DNA from: SZUA-365 sp964635845
GTDB taxonomy: Bacteria > Bacteroidota > Ignavibacteria > SZUA-365
Reading direction: 5' to 3'
DNA: 64,000 nt
Assembly: GCA_964635845.1 (NCBI GenBank)
Contig: CAZWNO010000001.1
Location: forward strand, 69,395 to 133,394
Made by a program: the position numbers and the translations under genes. The notes beneath the pieces are model-generated. The model did no database searches. It saw only the letters and a list, made by a program, of their open reading frames with translations, and was not told where the DNA came from. Below, in pieces: positions 1 through 7,455 of this stretch. Numbering within the stretch: the first letter of the stretch is position 1; every line of letters starts with the position of its first letter.

Positions 1-17
1 ATCGGAAATCGGAAATC

Positions 18-758
18 TTATTCAAGAATGGCGACGAGGTCGGTGCTTTCGTCCGTGAAGGGTTCGAGGCGGAGGGAACCGAATTTCTCGACTGAATGGA
101 AGCCCGCTTCTGCGGCTGCGGTGGTGATGTCGGTGTCGAGAAAAGGCATGAGCCGGGTGGAGTGCAGGTCGTGCGTGCTTCCGTTCTCCGTGTCGCGGAT
201 GCTGAGGATATTGAATTGCAGGGCGTCGGCGAGGAAATCGTAGAAGCGCACGATGGTCTCGGGTCCGTCGCGTCTGATGTTGACGATGCGCTCGCGCCGC
301 GCGAGCACCCTGCGGTAATTGAGCAGCTGGATGACGACATGTCTCCCCTCCGCGCAGAGCGCACGCCAGTGCCCGAGCGCTTCCGCAAGCGCGTCGCGCG
401 ATTCGAGATGCGGCAGGGAGTTGCCGAGACACAGAATGAGATCCGCGGGGGGACGCGGTATCCCGGCAAGGAAATCTCCGTGCAGGAATTCCACCGTCAC
501 GCCGATCTCCGCTGCGTGCATGCGCGCCTTCCCGAGCATTCCTTCCGAGACGTCCACCCCCGTCACATCCACTCCCAGCTGTGCCAGCGCGATGGCGTGC
601 ACGCCGGTACCGCAGCCCATGTCGACGGCGCGACGGGCGGGATAACGCTGCAGAAGATCCGACAGGACGCGCCGCTGCGCATCGAGACGCGCGGAGAACT
701 GCGTCATGGCGTCGTAGCGGTCGGCGAGAGTGTCGTAGAAATTCCCGGGTTTCAGCAT
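18..758 (-). CDS. Class I SAM-dependent methyltransferase, substrate unknown
   Basis: A 246-residue protein with a class I Rossmann methyltransferase core. The SAM-binding motif I is visible as VDMGCGTGVHAIALAQLG near residue 45, followed by the acidic loop VTGVDVS and a motif IV-like LILCLGNSLPHL near residue 108. The spacing and length fit the small-molecule or protein methyltransferases of the Methyltransf_11/25 type. The N-terminus (FYDTLADRYDAMTQFSARLDAQR) is the usual helix before motif I. It is divergent from the amidase at 831, with about 70 bp between the starts. Nothing in the neighbourhood reveals the substrate. The fold is certain and the role is open. Confidence 0.85.
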   Translation of the reverse strand: MLKPGNFYDTLADRYDAMTQFSARLDAQRRVLSDLLQRYPARRAVDMGCGTGVHAIALAQLGVDVTGVDVSEGMLGKARMHAAEIGVTVEFLHGDFLAGIPRPPADLILCLGNSLPHLESRDALAEALGHWRALCAEGRHVVIQLLNYRRVLARRERIVNIRRDGPETIVRFYDFLADALQFNILSIRDTENGSTHDLHSTRLMPFLDTDITTAAAEAGFHSVEKFGSLRLEPFTDESTDLVAILE

Positions 759-793
759 GGAGGAAAGATAGGAAAAACCCGCAATTGTTCACC

Positions 794-822
794 TTGTCCG
801 ACAGCGGAAAGCTGGGTATATT
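794..822 (+). promoter_or_regulatory. Sigma70-like promoter for the amidase gene
   Basis: TTGTCC, a 17-nt spacer, then TATATT. The -10 box ends 8 nt before the ATG at 831, so the transcript would have almost no 5' leader. The -10 with its next bases (TATATTTC) also resembles the Bacteroidota TAnnTTTG element. Confidence 0.5.
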
Positions 823-830
823 TCAGAATT

Positions 831-3095
831 ATGCGGAATTCAGTGAAATCACGCCGTTTCTCTCCGTCGCTGATGGCGGCAGGACTGCTGGCCCTGCTCC
901 TTCAGGCCTGCGGACCGACCGTGTACTACGTCCGGCCGCCCGATTGGAAGGACGCATTCCGGCGCGATTCCACCATCGCTTCCTATCGCGAGGCGCTGAA
1001 GGATGTCACCATCTTCATCGATCCCGGACACGGGGGCGAAGATCGGGATGGCATAGGTCCCGACGAGGATGTCGTCGAGGCCGACGTCAATCTCCGGGTT
1101 GCCATGTTCCTGCGCGATTTTCTCAAGAAAGCGGGCGCCAACGTGATGCTCTCGCGCGAGGAGGACAAAACCGTGCCGCTCGAGGCGCGGGCACAGCAGG
1201 CGAACGCCAACGACGCGCAGATCTTCGTCTCGATCCATCACAACGCCGCGGGAAATCCCTACACCAATTACACGGCGACGTTCTACCACTCGCGTCCGGG
1301 ACTCCCCGGCTACGCGCCGTCGAGCCAGGACCTCGCGCGCTTCATCCAGCGCGACCTGTCCTATGCGATGGGGAATCCCGGTCCGCTGGCCTCTTTCGAC
1401 GGCACGATGTCGGACGAACTGATCTACCCGGGCAAGGGATTTTCCGTCCTCCGCAATACCACGATGACGGCGACGCTGGTGGAATGCGGGTTCTTCACCA
1501 GCGAATATGAGGAGCAGCGGCTCCGATTACCCGAATTCAACGAAATCCAGGCCTGGGGCATCTTCCTCGGCATCGGCAAGTATTTCATGGCGGGCATACC
1601 GCATCTCAAGTACAGTTCGCCGCTGGTGTTCCGTGAAGCCAGTCCGAAGCTGGAGATCCACGTCAGCGACCGGGCGGACATTCTCGACGAGAGCATCCGC
1701 GTATTCATCGACGGCGGGGAGCAGGGTTTCACCTTCAACCGCAAGACCGGGATCATCGCCGTCAGCGCCTCGGGCGAACTCTCGCAGGGATACCACCACC
1801 TCACCGCGCAGGTCCGCAACAGCAACGGGAATTCCTCAGCGCCGTTCGAGATGTATTTCGCCGTCGGCCGGCCACCGGTACTGCTGCGTTCCACCGCCGA
1901 TCCCGCGATCATTCCGCCCGACCGCAGCGTGTTCAGCATCGTGACCATCGTCGCGCTCGACAGCACGGGCGTCTCTGTGCCGGACGGCCTCCCGATCCGC
2001 TTCCGCAGCTCGAACGGACTCGACACCATGCTCGTGCTGCGGAACGGCTTCGCGCAGGTGAACCTGTATCCCGGCCGTCACGACCGCGTCACCTTCGAGG
2101 CGGCGAACGGTCCGGTGAAAACCGAGGGCATCATCACGGTGTCTCCCGATGCGAAATACTCGCGGGGAATCGTGATGAGCACGGACGGCAAGGCGGTGGC
2201 CGGCGCGGCGGTGACGCTGCCGGGCGGAGCAGCGATATCCACGAACGAGCGGGGCGAGTACATCATCGCCGGAAAGGACACCGACGGATTGCCGGTGGTC
2301 ATCACCGCTCCCGGGTATTTCGGCCGCAGCGAAACCCTCAAAGGCCTGCCCATCCAGGATCCCGTCCTGCTCTCGCCGGTCGCCCGCGGCGTGCTGCTGG
2401 GAAAGACTTTCATCCTCGATATTCCCGGCGAGGGGAAAGCCCCGGCCGAACGCGTCGACATGCTCGCCCTGCGTCATCTCGAGCAGCTGCTCGCCGCGAG
2501 CGGCGCGCGCGTCATCGTGACGGAAGGCGCGGACGCGCCGTCGCTGAAGGAAGCCCTCTCCGCGAACAAAAACGTGCCGGTGTTCCAGTTCGAGACCGAC
2601 GCGGACAGCCGTGACATCACGCTCTACGCGAACAACCTCAACAGCAGCCGGAATTTCGGCGTGCGCATGCAGCGCATCGTGCCGCAGTTCACTGGCGTCA
2701 CACTCAACCGCTTCGTGCTGCGCGTGCCGTGGCGCCACGAACTGAAGAGCAACCAGCAGATCAGCGTCGCGATGCCCGTGCCCTCGGCGCGGACCTACGC
2801 GCAGCAGGTGGCGCCGCTGTTCTCGTGGAACATCGCCTGGGCGGTGTACGCCTCGATCCTGGCGTCGGAAGACTACAGCAGTTCCGGCGCGAAAATGGTC
2901 GAGGTCAACGTGGAGGACAGGCAGGGGAATCCCGCGCCCTACGTGCTCGTCCAGCTCAACCATGCGCTGACCGGCATGACCGACAACGTCGGCAAATGCC
3001 GCTTCGTCGGCGTCAGCGTCGACGAAGACGAAGTACGCGTCCTCGATTCCGACCAGTTCATCGTCAAGGGTGTGCGCACCGAAGTGATGCGTTGA
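831..3095 (+). CDS. N-acetylmuramoyl-L-alanine amidase lipoprotein
   Basis: A 754-residue peptidoglycan amidase of the Amidase_3 (AmiC/CwlD) family, cleaving the amide bond between muramic acid and L-Ala. The ATG at 831 is chosen, although the frame is open upstream to 96, because it starts a lipoprotein signal with lipobox LLQAC (Cys27). The catalytic domain begins near residue 60 with DPGHGGED (zinc ligand His67), then EADVNL (Glu83), SIHHNA (His136) and the late catalytic Glu in TLVECGFF. The remaining ~450 residues are an extension. It includes a carboxypeptidase-regulatory-like beta-sandwich (GKAVAGAAVTLPGG near residue 455) and a C-terminal segment also rich in beta-strands. It is probably anchored in the outer or inner membrane facing the periplasm. 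The long C-terminal part is unusual for an amidase and may bind wall or surface partners. Confidence 0.88.
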   Translation: MRNSVKSRRFSPSLMAAGLLALLLQACGPTVYYVRPPDWKDAFRRDSTIASYREALKDVTIFIDPGHGGEDRDGIGPDEDVVEADVNLRVAMFLRDFLKKAGANVMLSREEDKTVPLEARAQQANANDAQIFVSIHHNAAGNPYTNYTATFYHSRPGLPGYAPSSQDLARFIQRDLSYAMGNPGPLASFDGTMSDELIYPGKGFSVLRNTTMTATLVECGFFTSEYEEQRLRLPEFNEIQAWGIFLGIGKYFMAGIPHLKYSSPLVFREASPKLEIHVSDRADILDESIRVFIDGGEQGFTFNRKTGIIAVSASGELSQGYHHLTAQVRNSNGNSSAPFEMYFAVGRPPVLLRSTADPAIIPPDRSVFSIVTIVALDSTGVSVPDGLPIRFRSSNGLDTMLVLRNGFAQVNLYPGRHDRVTFEAANGPVKTEGIITVSPDAKYSRGIVMSTDGKAVAGAAVTLPGGAAISTNERGEYIIAGKDTDGLPVVITAPGYFGRSETLKGLPIQDPVLLSPVARGVLLGKTFILDIPGEGKAPAERVDMLALRHLEQLLAASGARVIVTEGADAPSLKEALSANKNVPVFQFETDADSRDITLYANNLNSSRNFGVRMQRIVPQFTGVTLNRFVLRVPWRHELKSNQQISVAMPVPSARTYAQQVAPLFSWNIAWAVYASILASEDYSSSGAKMVEVNVEDRQGNPAPYVLVQLNHALTGMTDNVGKCRFVGVSVDEDEVRVLDSDQFIVKGVRTEVMR

Positions 3096-3144
3096 TATCC
3101 CGGCGCGCGCGTCGATTTTCTCACCACTCACACCCGCGTCCCCT

Positions 3145-4128
3145 ATGCTCAATCATATCTGGCTCGCGCTGATCGTGATCGGCATTCTCACCGCCGCCGG
3201 GCGTGACATTTACGACGTCACGCAGAACAGCTACGGCAACGGCATTCCCTGGGAGGTGCGGATCGATGCGGCGGAAACGGTCGTGAGCGGCGGTACCGGC
3301 AGTGAAGGCCGTGCCGGCGGCGCCGTGGAGACAAGTCTCCTGATCACGGGCGGACAGCTCTCCGCGCATTTTCCCGGACTCGAGGGATCGGTCGATGTCC
3401 AGATTCCCGCGCGCGTGACCTTCTCGGGGAAGTCGGTCGCGGTCGCATCGATCGACGTCAGCGGCGACGCGCCCGAGCGCCTCAAGGTGATGGCCGCGGC
3501 GCTCGGCGATGAAGCGAGGCTCACTGCCCGCCTGCGGCAGCGGGGTGGCGGATGGCGGGCGACGATCGAGCCGGTTTCCCTCGTGTACCTGAAGAAAGTG
3601 ACGAACGCGGCGTTCGACGTCGCCGGCCTGGCCGTGCAGATCGCCATCGGCCTGATCGGCATCATGGCGCTGTGGCTGGGCGTGATGAAGGTGGCGGAGA
3701 AAGCGGGGCTGATCACGAAGCTTGCGCATCTCGTGCGTCCGATCACCGTGCGCTTGTTTCCCGACATCCCCGCCGATCATCCCGCACTTGGCTCGATGCT
3801 CATGAACATCTCGGCGAACGTGCTCGGACTCGGAAACGCCGCCACGCCATTCGGCCTGAAGGCGATGGAAGAGCTTGACGAGCTGAACACGAAGAAAGGC
3901 GTGGCGACCAATTCCATGGTGACCTTCCTCGCGCTGAACACCTCCTGTATCACGCTGATTCCCGCCACCGCGATCGCCGTGCGCGCGGCCGCGGGCTCGT
4001 CCGATCCCGCAATCATCATCGGCACGTCGTTCCTCGCATCGCTCACCGCCACGATCTTCGCGGTCACGATCTCGAAGCTGCTGGCGAGAGTCCGGATGTT
4101 CCGCTGGGACAGATCGGAGGCAGAATGA
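3145..4128 (+). CDS. spmA: Spore maturation protein A-like membrane protein
   Basis: A 327-residue membrane protein of the SpmA/nucleoside-recognition (Gate) family. The first transmembrane segment (HIWLALIVIGILTAAG) is followed by an extracytoplasmic stretch of about 130 residues, then the conserved core with NISANVLGLGNAATPFGLKAME and FLALNTSCITLIP. Bacillus SpmA is around 200 residues, so the soluble insertion between helix 1 and the core is extra; similar insertions are known in Bacteroidota homologues. The stop overlaps the start of spmB by four bases (ATGA), so the two are translationally coupled. SpmA/B act in spore-core dehydration in Firmicutes. Here no sporulation gene is seen and the role is unknown, possibly transport or cell-wall related. 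Confidence 0.85.
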   Translation: MLNHIWLALIVIGILTAAGRDIYDVTQNSYGNGIPWEVRIDAAETVVSGGTGSEGRAGGAVETSLLITGGQLSAHFPGLEGSVDVQIPARVTFSGKSVAVASIDVSGDAPERLKVMAAALGDEARLTARLRQRGGGWRATIEPVSLVYLKKVTNAAFDVAGLAVQIAIGLIGIMALWLGVMKVAEKAGLITKLAHLVRPITVRLFPDIPADHPALGSMLMNISANVLGLGNAATPFGLKAMEELDELNTKKGVATNSMVTFLALNTSCITLIPATAIAVRAAAGSSDPAIIIGTSFLASLTATIFAVTISKLLARVRMFRWDRSEAE

Positions 4129-4667
4129 TGGACGTGTTCCGCAGCGTGGTTTCGATTCTCTCCGCCGTCGCCATTCCAGCGCTGATGCTGTTCTTCCTCT
4201 CCTACGGCGCGTTCCGAAAGGTCAAGGTCTACGAGGTCGCCGTCGAGGGCGCGAAGGAAGGCTTCAACATCGCCGTGCGCATCATCCCCTATCTCGTGCT
4301 GATGCTCGTCTCGATCGCGATATTCCGCGCCAGCGGCGCGATGGACGTGTTCATCGCGATCGTGCGTCCCGTCACCGATCTGATCGGCATTCCCGCCGAG
4401 GCGCTGCCGATGGCGATCATGCGCCCGCTCTCCGGCAGCGGATCGATCGGCATCATGACCGAGACCATGCAGGCCTACGGCACCGATTCCTACATCGGCA
4501 TCCTCGTTTCCACCATGTACGGCAGCACGGAGACCACCTTCTACGTCATCGCCGTCTACTTCGGCGCCGTCGGCATACGCAACACGCGGCACGCGCTTCC
4601 CACCGGACTCCTCGCCGATTTCATCGCCTTCCTCGCCGCAGTGTTCTTCGTGAACGTGTTGTTGTAG
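4125..4667 (+). CDS. spmB: Spore maturation protein B-like membrane protein
   Basis: A 180-residue integral membrane protein of the SpmB family, with about four to five hydrophobic helices. Conserved signatures are visible: EGAKEGFNIAVRIIPYLVLML, RPLSGSGSIGIM and STMYGSTETTFYVIAVYFG. It starts inside the last codons of spmA. The pair forms the standard spmAB unit, whose products are thought to form one membrane complex through their Gate domains. The start is fixed by the ATGA overlap. Confidence 0.88.
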   Translation: MMDVFRSVVSILSAVAIPALMLFFLSYGAFRKVKVYEVAVEGAKEGFNIAVRIIPYLVLMLVSIAIFRASGAMDVFIAIVRPVTDLIGIPAEALPMAIMRPLSGSGSIGIMTETMQAYGTDSYIGILVSTMYGSTETTFYVIAVYFGAVGIRNTRHALPTGLLADFIAFLAAVFFVNVLL

Positions 4668-4673
4668 CGGGCG

Positions 4674-5387
4674 CTATCCTCCCCGGACATAGAGCCACTC
4701 CCACTCCTCCGGCTTCTCCACAAGACCGCTGCGGACGGGATCCTCGCGGATGAAGCTGACGGCGCGGCGGACGTCGGAAGGACTCGCGAGGTAGCGGTGA
4801 TGATCCTCCTCCTCCCAGATCATTCCCGGGCGGCCGAGGAAGCGGTTCGCCTGATGCTGCACGGGCGCCTTGAACGCGGCGGACACATGCGCGGGAGTGG
4901 GACCCTCGCGCAGGCCGAAACGCTGTGAGAACGTGACGTGCACATGCGTGGGAAGGATGACGAAGGCGTCGATGGAGCAGAGCACACCGTCGATCGCGTG
5001 CAGGGCCTGCTGCGCGGCGTCGGCGATGCGCGGGTGGCGCAGCCAGCCGGGACCGGGCGACGATCCCAGCACGGTGTCCCAGAACGCGAACAGCTCGGCC
5101 TCGAATCCATGCTCGAACGCCGCGACATCGGGCCTGGCGAATCGCGCGGCGAGATCCCCGAGCTTCGGACTGGCGTACGGCCCGGTGATGCCGCCGATAT
5201 CCGGCCCCGGATGCGGTGCATCCGCCATCCCGAAGCGCTGCTCGCAGCCGCTGCGATAGGTCATGAGACCTTCCCGCGCGGAAAAAGGTATCGAGTGGAT
5301 CAGCCGGCAGGTGAGGAAAGAATGGAGTTCGCGGATATCCCCCGCATCCCCGTCGTGGCGGAAGAACCGCCGCTGCAGTGTGGACAT
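4674..5387 (-). CDS. RAYT-like Y1 (HUH) transposase homologue, catalytic Tyr apparently replaced
   Basis: A 237-residue protein that matches REP-associated tyrosine transposases in its C-terminal half. The metal-binding HUH pair is visible as LPTHVHV (His148 and His150). The family's C-terminal block YIxxNPVKAGLV is seen as FIREDPVRSGLVEKP (residues 212-226). In active members the nucleophile is the Tyr that opens this block (Tyr115 of the E. coli protein, from memory). Here the position is Phe212, and the neighbouring Asn is Asp. The N-terminal ~110 residues are not recognised as part of the Y1 domain. The gene is therefore probably a domesticated or non-cleaving relative. REP-like palindromes occur elsewhere in the window (37149, 62312, 62383) and a hairpin lies just upstream of its start (5410-5435). 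Confidence 0.7.
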   Translation of the reverse strand: MSTLQRRFFRHDGDAGDIRELHSFLTCRLIHSIPFSAREGLMTYRSGCEQRFGMADAPHPGPDIGGITGPYASPKLGDLAARFARPDVAAFEHGFEAELFAFWDTVLGSSPGPGWLRHPRIADAAQQALHAIDGVLCSIDAFVILPTHVHVTFSQRFGLREGPTPAHVSAAFKAPVQHQANRFLGRPGMIWEEEDHHRYLASPSDVRRAVSFIREDPVRSGLVEKPEEWEWLYVRGG

Positions 5388-5409
5388 GATTTCTCCCTGT
5401 GAATTCGTG

Positions 5410-5435
5410 AATGACGGTTTCCCTGAACCGTCATT
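5410..5435. repeat. Perfect 10-bp stem-loop upstream of the RAYT-like gene
   Basis: AATGACGGTT, a 6-nt loop TCCCTG, then AACCGTCATT, followed on the plus strand by TT. It lies between DUF3788 and the RAYT-like gene, 22 bp upstream of the latter's start. It could be a weak terminator, an operator or a REP-like element belonging to the transposase homologue. Confidence 0.6.
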
Positions 5436-5525
5436 TTCGCAAACTCGGGAGATTGTCCGTAAGGTGAAATGGGAAAAACGATCCGGTCGCCGGGCGATCC
5501 CCGCTGCCTGCGGCGGATACGCCGG

Positions 5526-6227
5526 TCAGTCCCTCGAAGTCTTCCGCTTCAGATCCTCGAACTTCAGCAGGAGCAAGGCAAGAAGCGCATCCACTTCCGC
5601 CCGCGTGCGAACGTGAAAGGTGACCCACTTCATTTTCGTGGAGAGCGTGAAATGTTCGAAGGCCTTGCGGAGTCCGGGGGTGAGCTCCCTGAGCGAGCGG
5701 TACCGCTTCTCGTCGTCGATCGGGATGGAAAGCGTGACCGTGAAAAATCCGCGATAGAAATGCAGCACGCACAGCACGCGGGCGCGGTAGGATGCGCGAT
5801 AGCCCCAGCCGGTCTCGTTCTCGTACCACTGCAGTGCCCAGTTGATGCGCGGTTCCATCAGTTCGAGCCGATGCTCGAAGCGCTTGAGTTCAGCCGCCGG
5901 CAGGATGCCCAGCAGCTGGTCGATTTCGGGACGCGTCGGCGGATGCTTGAAGTCGTTGAAAGGCAGCCGTGCGGGTCCCTGATCCTGGCGCTGCGCATCA
6001 TCGTCCGTCGCTTCCGGGCGTGTGTGTTCGTTGCGTTCAGCACCGTGTCCGGATTCTCCCGGGCGCGCGTGTCCGCTGCTCTCCGCATCGTGTCCGGATT
6101 CTCCCGGGCGTGTGTGTTCGTTGCTCTCCGAAAAACGATCGAGAGCTTGCGACGGATGCGAATCCTCGGGACCTTCGGTCCCGGGCGCTCCCTCCCGCGG
6201 CGTTTTGCGTTGATACCGTTTCTGCAT
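5526..6227 (-). CDS. DUF3788-like protein with a repetitive N-terminal extension
   Basis: A 233-residue protein whose C-terminal ~140 residues resemble DUF3788. They include a leading helix, INWALQWYENETGWGYRASY, a hydrophobic FYRGFFTVTLSI strand pair and a closing WVTFHVRTRAEVDALLALLLLK. The function of that family is unknown. The first ~90 residues are hydrophilic, probably disordered, and contain about two and a half tandem 15-residue repeats of the EHTRPGESGHDAESS type. The ATG at 6227 is preferred over a TTG one codon upstream. It shares one base with the purC stop (TGATG), so it is probably translated by re-initiation after purC. Nothing links it functionally to purine synthesis. Confidence 0.7.
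   Translation of the reverse strand: MQKRYQRKTPREGAPGTEGPEDSHPSQALDRFSESNEHTRPGESGHDAESSGHARPGESGHGAERNEHTRPEATDDDAQRQDQGPARLPFNDFKHPPTRPEIDQLLGILPAAELKRFEHRLELMEPRINWALQWYENETGWGYRASYRARVLCVLHFYRGFFTVTLSIPIDDEKRYRSLRELTPGLRKAFEHFTLSTKMKWVTFHVRTRAEVDALLALLLLKFEDLKRKTSRD
6016..6130 (-). repeat. 45-nt in-frame tandem repeat, about 2.5 copies
   Basis: Copies run 6016-6060, 6061-6105 and a partial 6106-6130. Each contains the shared block GTGTCCGGATTCTCCCGGGC on the plus strand. It encodes the 15-residue N-terminal repeats of the DUF3788-like protein, and the copy number is likely to vary between strains. Confidence 0.8.
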
Positions 6228-7120
6228 CAATGCGGGAGCTCCTCACCGGTGATGAGCCGGTACGACTCGAGGTATTTTTCCGTCGTGCGGACGATGACCT
6301 CGGCGGGCAGCGACGGCGCCGGAGGCGTCTTGTTCCACTGCACCGATTCGAGATAATCCCGGACGTACTGCTTGTCGAAGCTGGGCTGGGCGTGTCCGGG
6401 CTCGTAGCCTTCCATCGGCCAGAAGCGCGAGGAATCCGGCGTGAGCGCCTCGTCGATGAGGATCAGCTCGCCGTCTTCATCCGTCCCGAATTCGAATTTC
6501 GTATCCGCGATGATGATGCCCCGCTCCCGCGCGTAGTCGCGGGCGAAGCTGTACAAAGCGATGCTCAGGTCGCGCGCCTTCGCGGCGGCTTCGGGTCCGA
6601 CGATGCCGGCCGCGGCGTCGAAATCGATGTTCTCGTCATGTCCCTCCTCCGCCTTCGTGGAGGGAGTGAACAGCGGTTCCGGCAGCATGGAACCGTCGAC
6701 GAGTCCCTCGGGCAGCGCGATCCCGCAGACGGACTGCGTACGACGGTATTCCTTCAATCCCGAACCGGTGAGGTAGCCACGGACCACGCACTCGATCGCG
6801 AGCGGCCGGGTCTTCCGGACGAGCATGCTGCGTCCCTGCAGTTCCGCCGCATACGGCGCACACGCTGCAGGATACTCATCCACGTTCGTCGCGATCATAT
6901 GGTTGCGGACGATCCGTCCCGTGCGCTCGAACCAGAATTTCGAGATCATCGTGAGGACGGTGCCTTTCATCGGGATGGGATCGGGAAGTACGACGTCGAA
7001 GGCCGAGAGGCGGTCGGTGGCCACGATCAGCAGCGCGTCGCCCAGATCGTACACGTCGCGGACCTTGCCGCGCCGGAACAACGTGAGTCCTTCATAATCC
7101 GTACGTGATATCGCCTGCAT
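6227..7120 (-). CDS. purC: Phosphoribosylaminoimidazole-succinocarboxamide synthase
   Basis: A 297-residue SAICAR synthetase. It joins CAIR and aspartate with ATP in purine synthesis, in the cytoplasm. Family motifs are clear: GKVRDVYDLGDALLIVATDR near the start, SAFDVVLPDPIPMKG, the signature VRGYLTGSGLKEY and IIADTKFEFG, and DSSRFW near the C-terminus. The length fits the long (yeast/Bacteroidota-like) form. The start at 7120 (MQAISRTDYEGL) is chosen because the family begins shortly before the GKVRD motif; in-frame starts at 7129 and 7171 are possible. It overlaps the DUF3788-like gene by one base. No other pur gene is nearby. Confidence 0.93.
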   Translation of the reverse strand: MQAISRTDYEGLTLFRRGKVRDVYDLGDALLIVATDRLSAFDVVLPDPIPMKGTVLTMISKFWFERTGRIVRNHMIATNVDEYPAACAPYAAELQGRSMLVRKTRPLAIECVVRGYLTGSGLKEYRRTQSVCGIALPEGLVDGSMLPEPLFTPSTKAEEGHDENIDFDAAAGIVGPEAAAKARDLSIALYSFARDYARERGIIIADTKFEFGTDEDGELILIDEALTPDSSRFWPMEGYEPGHAQPSFDKQYVRDYLESVQWNKTPPAPSLPAEVIVRTTEKYLESYRLITGEELPH

Positions 7121-7201
7121 CGTGTTCCTCATCGATCTGTTCGTGCTGCCGGAATTCCTCGGAAAAAGCAAATCCCTCGGGTCTGAGGGATTTGACAGCC
7201 G

Positions 7202-7275
7202 CGCGCCCGCAGGGATTCGAACCCCGAACCTCCTGATCCGTAGTCAGGTGCTCTATCCAATTAAGCTACGGGCGC
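7202..7275 (-). tRNA. tRNA-Arg (anticodon ACG)
   Basis: A cloverleaf can be folded on the minus strand. The acceptor stem is GCGCCCG/CGGGCGC, the D-arm contains AGCTTAATTGGATAGAGC, the anticodon stem is CCTGA/TCAGG with loop CTACGGA, and the T-arm contains GGTTCGAATCC. ACG reads CGN arginine codons, presumably after deamination to inosine. CCA is not encoded. It lies upstream of purC on the same strand. Confidence 0.95.
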
Positions 7276-7455
7276 GTCTATTTCAGATTCTAAAAATACG
7301 GACGGGCGCGGAAAAATGCAAGAGGCGGTCGACGCTGTCTTCGGTCCACCACGCCCACCGGATCGGCCGCATGCCATGAAACAGCTATTGCCGAAAATGG
7401 AGCGGCCCGAAACACTGGAGTGATCAGGCCGTCGCACAATACCATAATGACGCGT

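Noticed and set aside
96..830. The long upstream part of the amidase open frame as coding sequence
   Set aside because: It lies opposite the methyltransferase gene, and the lipoprotein signal begins at 831.
7122..7379. An 85-residue plus-strand frame
   Set aside because: It runs across the tRNA-Arg gene.
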